Part shown: positions 13,131 through 14,887 of the stretch, piece by piece | Position numbering within the stretch: the first letter of the stretch is position 1 | Layout of the letters: every line of letters begins with the position of its first letter | Assembly (NCBI GenBank): GCA_027859055.1 | Contig: JAQIBO010000508.1 | Location: forward strand, 1-14,887 | Origin: Spirochaeta sp. | Lineage (GTDB): Bacteria; Spirochaetota; Spirochaetia; DSM-27196; Alkalispirochaetaceae | Length of the DNA: 14,887 bases | Direction of reading: 5' to 3' | The notes under the pieces: generated by a model | The model's input: only the letters and a program-made list of their open reading frames with translations | The model's database searches: none | Told to the model about the DNA's origin: nothing | Program-made: the position numbers and the translations under genes

Positions 13131-13644
13131 TATACCCGTAGGACCCGCGGGTGATAACACCCGGTTTGTCGGAAAGATGCTCTACCGCGGGTGACGCCGG
13201 AGCCAACGGCTCCTGCGCGGGCAGCGCTACATGACCGTTCACCACCGCGGGAACCTCCATGTCCACGCCGGTGCACGTGTATGTGCTGCCCCACACGGCA
13301 AATCCCTCCCCGCCGTACGGCGCCGCCACCGGCGGGTCGCTCCCCACCCGGCGAAACGTCAGGTCGACGGCAGCCAGCACCACCCGCACCAGTTCGCCAT
13401 CGGGGGACTCGGTGATAACCAGATCCTCGGCACCGACACGCACTGCAGTACTTTCCGGGTAGCGGTCCGCCATGAACTGCTCCCCCGCGTCGGAGTTGAC
13501 GTAGACCGTCACCGGCCGGTCGGTGGTGGTAGTTATCACGATAAACGTATCAAAGGAGCCATGGGTCGTCGTGTGGATTCGCGCAACCTCGTACCGGCCG
13601 GGGATGTGCGCGAAGGGCGCGTAAAACTCGTACGTTCCGTTCAT
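13117..13644 (-). CDS. uncharacterised 175-residue protein, third gene of the ABC importer operon
   Basis: I do not recognise the family. The gene is real on context: ATG 13644 overlaps the TGA of the ABC ATPase gene (ATGA), and GGGAGG lies 6 nt upstream of the start. The protein has no signal peptide, membrane segment or cysteine motif (one Cys). It looks beta-rich, with many Val/Thr/Tyr: FDTFIVITTTTDRPVTVYVNS (~31-51), LVRVVLAAVDLTFRRVG (~85-101) and GSTYTCTGVDMEVPAVVNGHVALPA (start ~119). The C-terminus is Pro/Ala-rich and ends GSYGYINPL. It may be a cytoplasmic enzyme or binding protein acting on the imported substrate; this is only inferred from the operon. Its 3' end overlaps the exporter gene by 14 nt. 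Confidence 0.7.
   Translation of the reverse strand: MNGTYEFYAPFAHIPGRYEVARIHTTTHGSFDTFIVITTTTDRPVTVYVNSDAGEQFMADRYPESTAVRVGAEDLVITESPDGELVRVVLAAVDLTFRRVGSDPPVAAPYGGEGFAVWGSTYTCTGVDMEVPAVVNGHVALPAQEPLAPASPAVEHLSDKPGVITRGSYGYINPL
13148..13163. terminator. weak hairpin after the exporter gene
   Basis: CGGGTG (13148-13153), loop ATAA, CACCCG (13158-13163) form a 6-bp stem 17 nt downstream of the EamA stop. It is followed on the plus strand by only GGTTTGTC, so the T-run is poor. It lies inside the 3' coding region of the convergent gene. It may end plus-strand transcription weakly. Confidence 0.25.
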
Positions 13645-14645
13645 GAGGTGCCTCCCGGCAGGAGATATCCCGCGCTGACCCTGTACGCTATCCGGACCGC
13701 CGCCCCGACGGGAAAGCGGCGCTGATCCTTCACGATCGCGACGCCGCCGGCATGGCGGCAGGCGTAGCGGTGGGCGGCGCCGAGAAACTGGTGCGTCTCG
13801 ATTTCCGCGTCAAAGACCACGCGGTCTGCACCGGTTCCAGCCTGGTCCTCAGGGCCAATCAGCTCCAGCTGCTCCGGCCGCAGCATCAGCGTCTGAGCCT
13901 CGCCCTGCCCCCCGGCCGCGGCGCCGGCCGGCGCGGGAAAGAAGTTTGCCTCGCCGACAAACGACGCCACAAACCGGCTGTGCGGGGCCCGGTACAGCGT
14001 TTCAACCTCGTCGTACTGGATCACGTCACCGTCGCGCAGCACCGCCACACGATCGGAGATCGCCAGCGCCTCCTGCTGGCTGTGGGTCACAAAAACCACG
14101 GTAATGCCGAGACGCTTCTGCAGGCGAACGATCTCATCCCGGAGATCCCGTCGCAACACTTCATCGATGGAGGAGAACGGTTCGTCGAGGAGCAGCAATA
14201 CCGGGTCCACCGCCAGCGCCCGGGCGATCGCCACACGCTGCCGCTCGCCCCCCGAGAGCGTTTCGATGTTCCGCCGTTCGTACCCGGGCAGGTCCACCAG
14301 CTCCAGGAGGTCGCTTACTTTGCGTCCGATCTCGTCGGCGGGACGGTGACGTACCCGCAGACCGTAGCCCACGTTGGCGGCCACGTCCATGTGGGGAAAG
14401 AGGGTATAGTCCTGGAACACATACCCGATCTGCCGCTCCGCCGGGGTCATCGCGGTCACGTCCCGGTTGTCGATCATGATACGTCCGCGGTCAGGACGTT
14501 CGAATCCGGCGATCAGCCGCAACGTCGTCGTCTTTCCGCTCCCGCTCGGCCCGAGGATCGACACCAACTCTCCCTCACCAATCGAAAAATCGATCCGCAT
14601 ATCGAACTCCGGATAGGACTTGCGGACATCGTGAAACTGTATCAT
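13641..14645 (-). CDS. ABC importer ATP-binding protein (FbpC/PotA/ThiQ-like)
   Basis: 334 residues that power an importer of the Fe3+/polyamine/thiamine/sulfate class. All nucleotide-binding motifs are intact: Walker A GPSGSGKT (32-39), Q-loop FQDYTLFP (Q78), signature LSGGERQR (130-137), Walker B LLLLDEP (D154, E155), D-loop SSID and switch histidine VTHSQQEA (H188). A C-terminal TOBE-like region (~235-334: SFVGEANFF, LMLRPEQLEL) follows. The pattern is closest to FbpC-type iron and related ATPases, but the substrate-binding protein that would settle the cargo is outside the window. The gene overlaps the permease stop (ATGA) upstream and the unknown gene downstream, so the three form one operon. 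Confidence 0.93.
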   Translation of the reverse strand: MIQFHDVRKSYPEFDMRIDFSIGEGELVSILGPSGSGKTTTLRLIAGFERPDRGRIMIDNRDVTAMTPAERQIGYVFQDYTLFPHMDVAANVGYGLRVRHRPADEIGRKVSDLLELVDLPGYERRNIETLSGGERQRVAIARALAVDPVLLLLDEPFSSIDEVLRRDLRDEIVRLQKRLGITVVFVTHSQQEALAISDRVAVLRDGDVIQYDEVETLYRAPHSRFVASFVGEANFFPAPAGAAAGGQGEAQTLMLRPEQLELIGPEDQAGTGADRVVFDAEIETHQFLGAAHRYACRHAGGVAIVKDQRRFPVGAAVRIAYRVSAGYLLPGGTS

Positions 14646-14887
14646 TCGGTGGTACTCCTTACCGTGCGCTTGGGCAGAGAGGTCGTGTCGATGATCCAGA
14701 ACAGAATGAGGCAGAACACGACGTACAGCACGGCCATCGCCAGGGCGAGGTCAAAACTGCGAAACCCGATCAACCGGTAAATCGCAACCGGAAAGGTGGC
14801 GATCCGGCCGCGGCCAACAGCCATAACGATCGTGAGGTCCGCAAACGGCAGCGCCAGCGCGTAGGCATACGCGTTGAGAAAGGTGCG
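14642..14887 (-). CDS. ABC importer permease, C-terminal part (5' end outside window)
   Basis: The frame is open to the right edge, giving the last 81 residues of a permease. Visible are FLNAYAYALALPFADLTIVMAVG, then RGRIATFPVAIYRLIGFRSFDLALAMAV, then a final membrane helix (LYVVFCLILFWIID) and a short basic tail. The segment around TFPVAIYRLIG resembles the region after the last EAA-type loop in ThiP/FbpB-type permeases, which are long two-domain proteins. It ends in TGA overlapping the ATG of the ATPase gene. A thiamine, iron or related importer fits, with the substrate not decidable here. Confidence 0.78.
   Translation of the reverse strand, partial: RTFLNAYAYALALPFADLTIVMAVGRGRIATFPVAIYRLIGFRSFDLALAMAVLYVVFCLILFWIIDTTSLPKRTVRSTTE

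Noticed and set aside
13752..14780. 342-codon open frame antisense to the ABC ATPase and permease end
   Set aside because: It covers all the intact ABC motifs on the other strand and spans two real genes. The composition is that of a shadow frame.
1..14887. CRISPR array, tRNA/rRNA gene, insertion sequence or prophage
   Set aside because: No regularly spaced repeats, tRNA cloverleaf, rRNA-like segment, transposase or phage protein was found on either strand by reading; no search tool was run.

Overview
The window is gene-dense, GC-rich bacterial chromosome with 17 protein-coding genes, two of them cut by the window edges. I see no rRNA, tRNA, CRISPR array, transposase or phage gene. A lipoprotein signal peptide (LGSC), an NqrC-type membrane flavoprotein and an M23 envelope peptidase suggest a diderm bacterium. 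A free-living spirochaete of the Spirochaetaceae type would fit, but no marker gene settles this, so the taxonomic guess is weak.

Layout, left to right. (1) The end of an MFS transporter (+) meets an unusual gene (-) that fuses a Phd/YefM-type antitoxin domain to a Uma2 nuclease domain. Its AT-rich upstream region carries an array of TTAGCTAA palindromes over a good promoter. (2) Divergent from it, an M23 peptidase and a Zn/Cd/Pb P-type ATPase (+) lie back to back. (3) A divergent pair follows: an extended SDR epimerase/dehydratase (-) and an alpha/beta-hydrolase-OsmC fusion (+), with a 14-bp palindrome that exactly fills a promoter spacer. (4) A patatin-like lipoprotein with a divergent InlB-type repeat (-) is divergent from a vapBC toxin-antitoxin pair (+). 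(5) An amphi-Trp domain protein (-) is divergent from a compact operon (+) of a stand-alone NqrC-like flavoprotein, a TetR/AcrR regulator and an ASCH-domain protein. This operon begins with a perfect 20-bp palindrome at its promoter. (6) An aldo/keto reductase and an overlapping EamA-type exporter (+). (7) An ABC importer operon (-), read from the right edge: permease end, FbpC/PotA-like ATPase and an unrecognised 175-residue protein, joined by ATGA overlaps.

Much of the interest is regulatory. Five divergent promoter regions can be read, and four carry well-formed inverted repeats. Two of those predict almost leaderless mRNAs. Four of the five convergent gene pairs overlap at their 3' ends or are 1 nt apart, so there is no room for ordinary intergenic terminators. 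The best candidates for something undescribed are the Phd-Uma2 fusion with its operator array and the self-contained TetR/flavoprotein/ASCH operon. All functional calls rest on reading motifs by eye; no database search was run.
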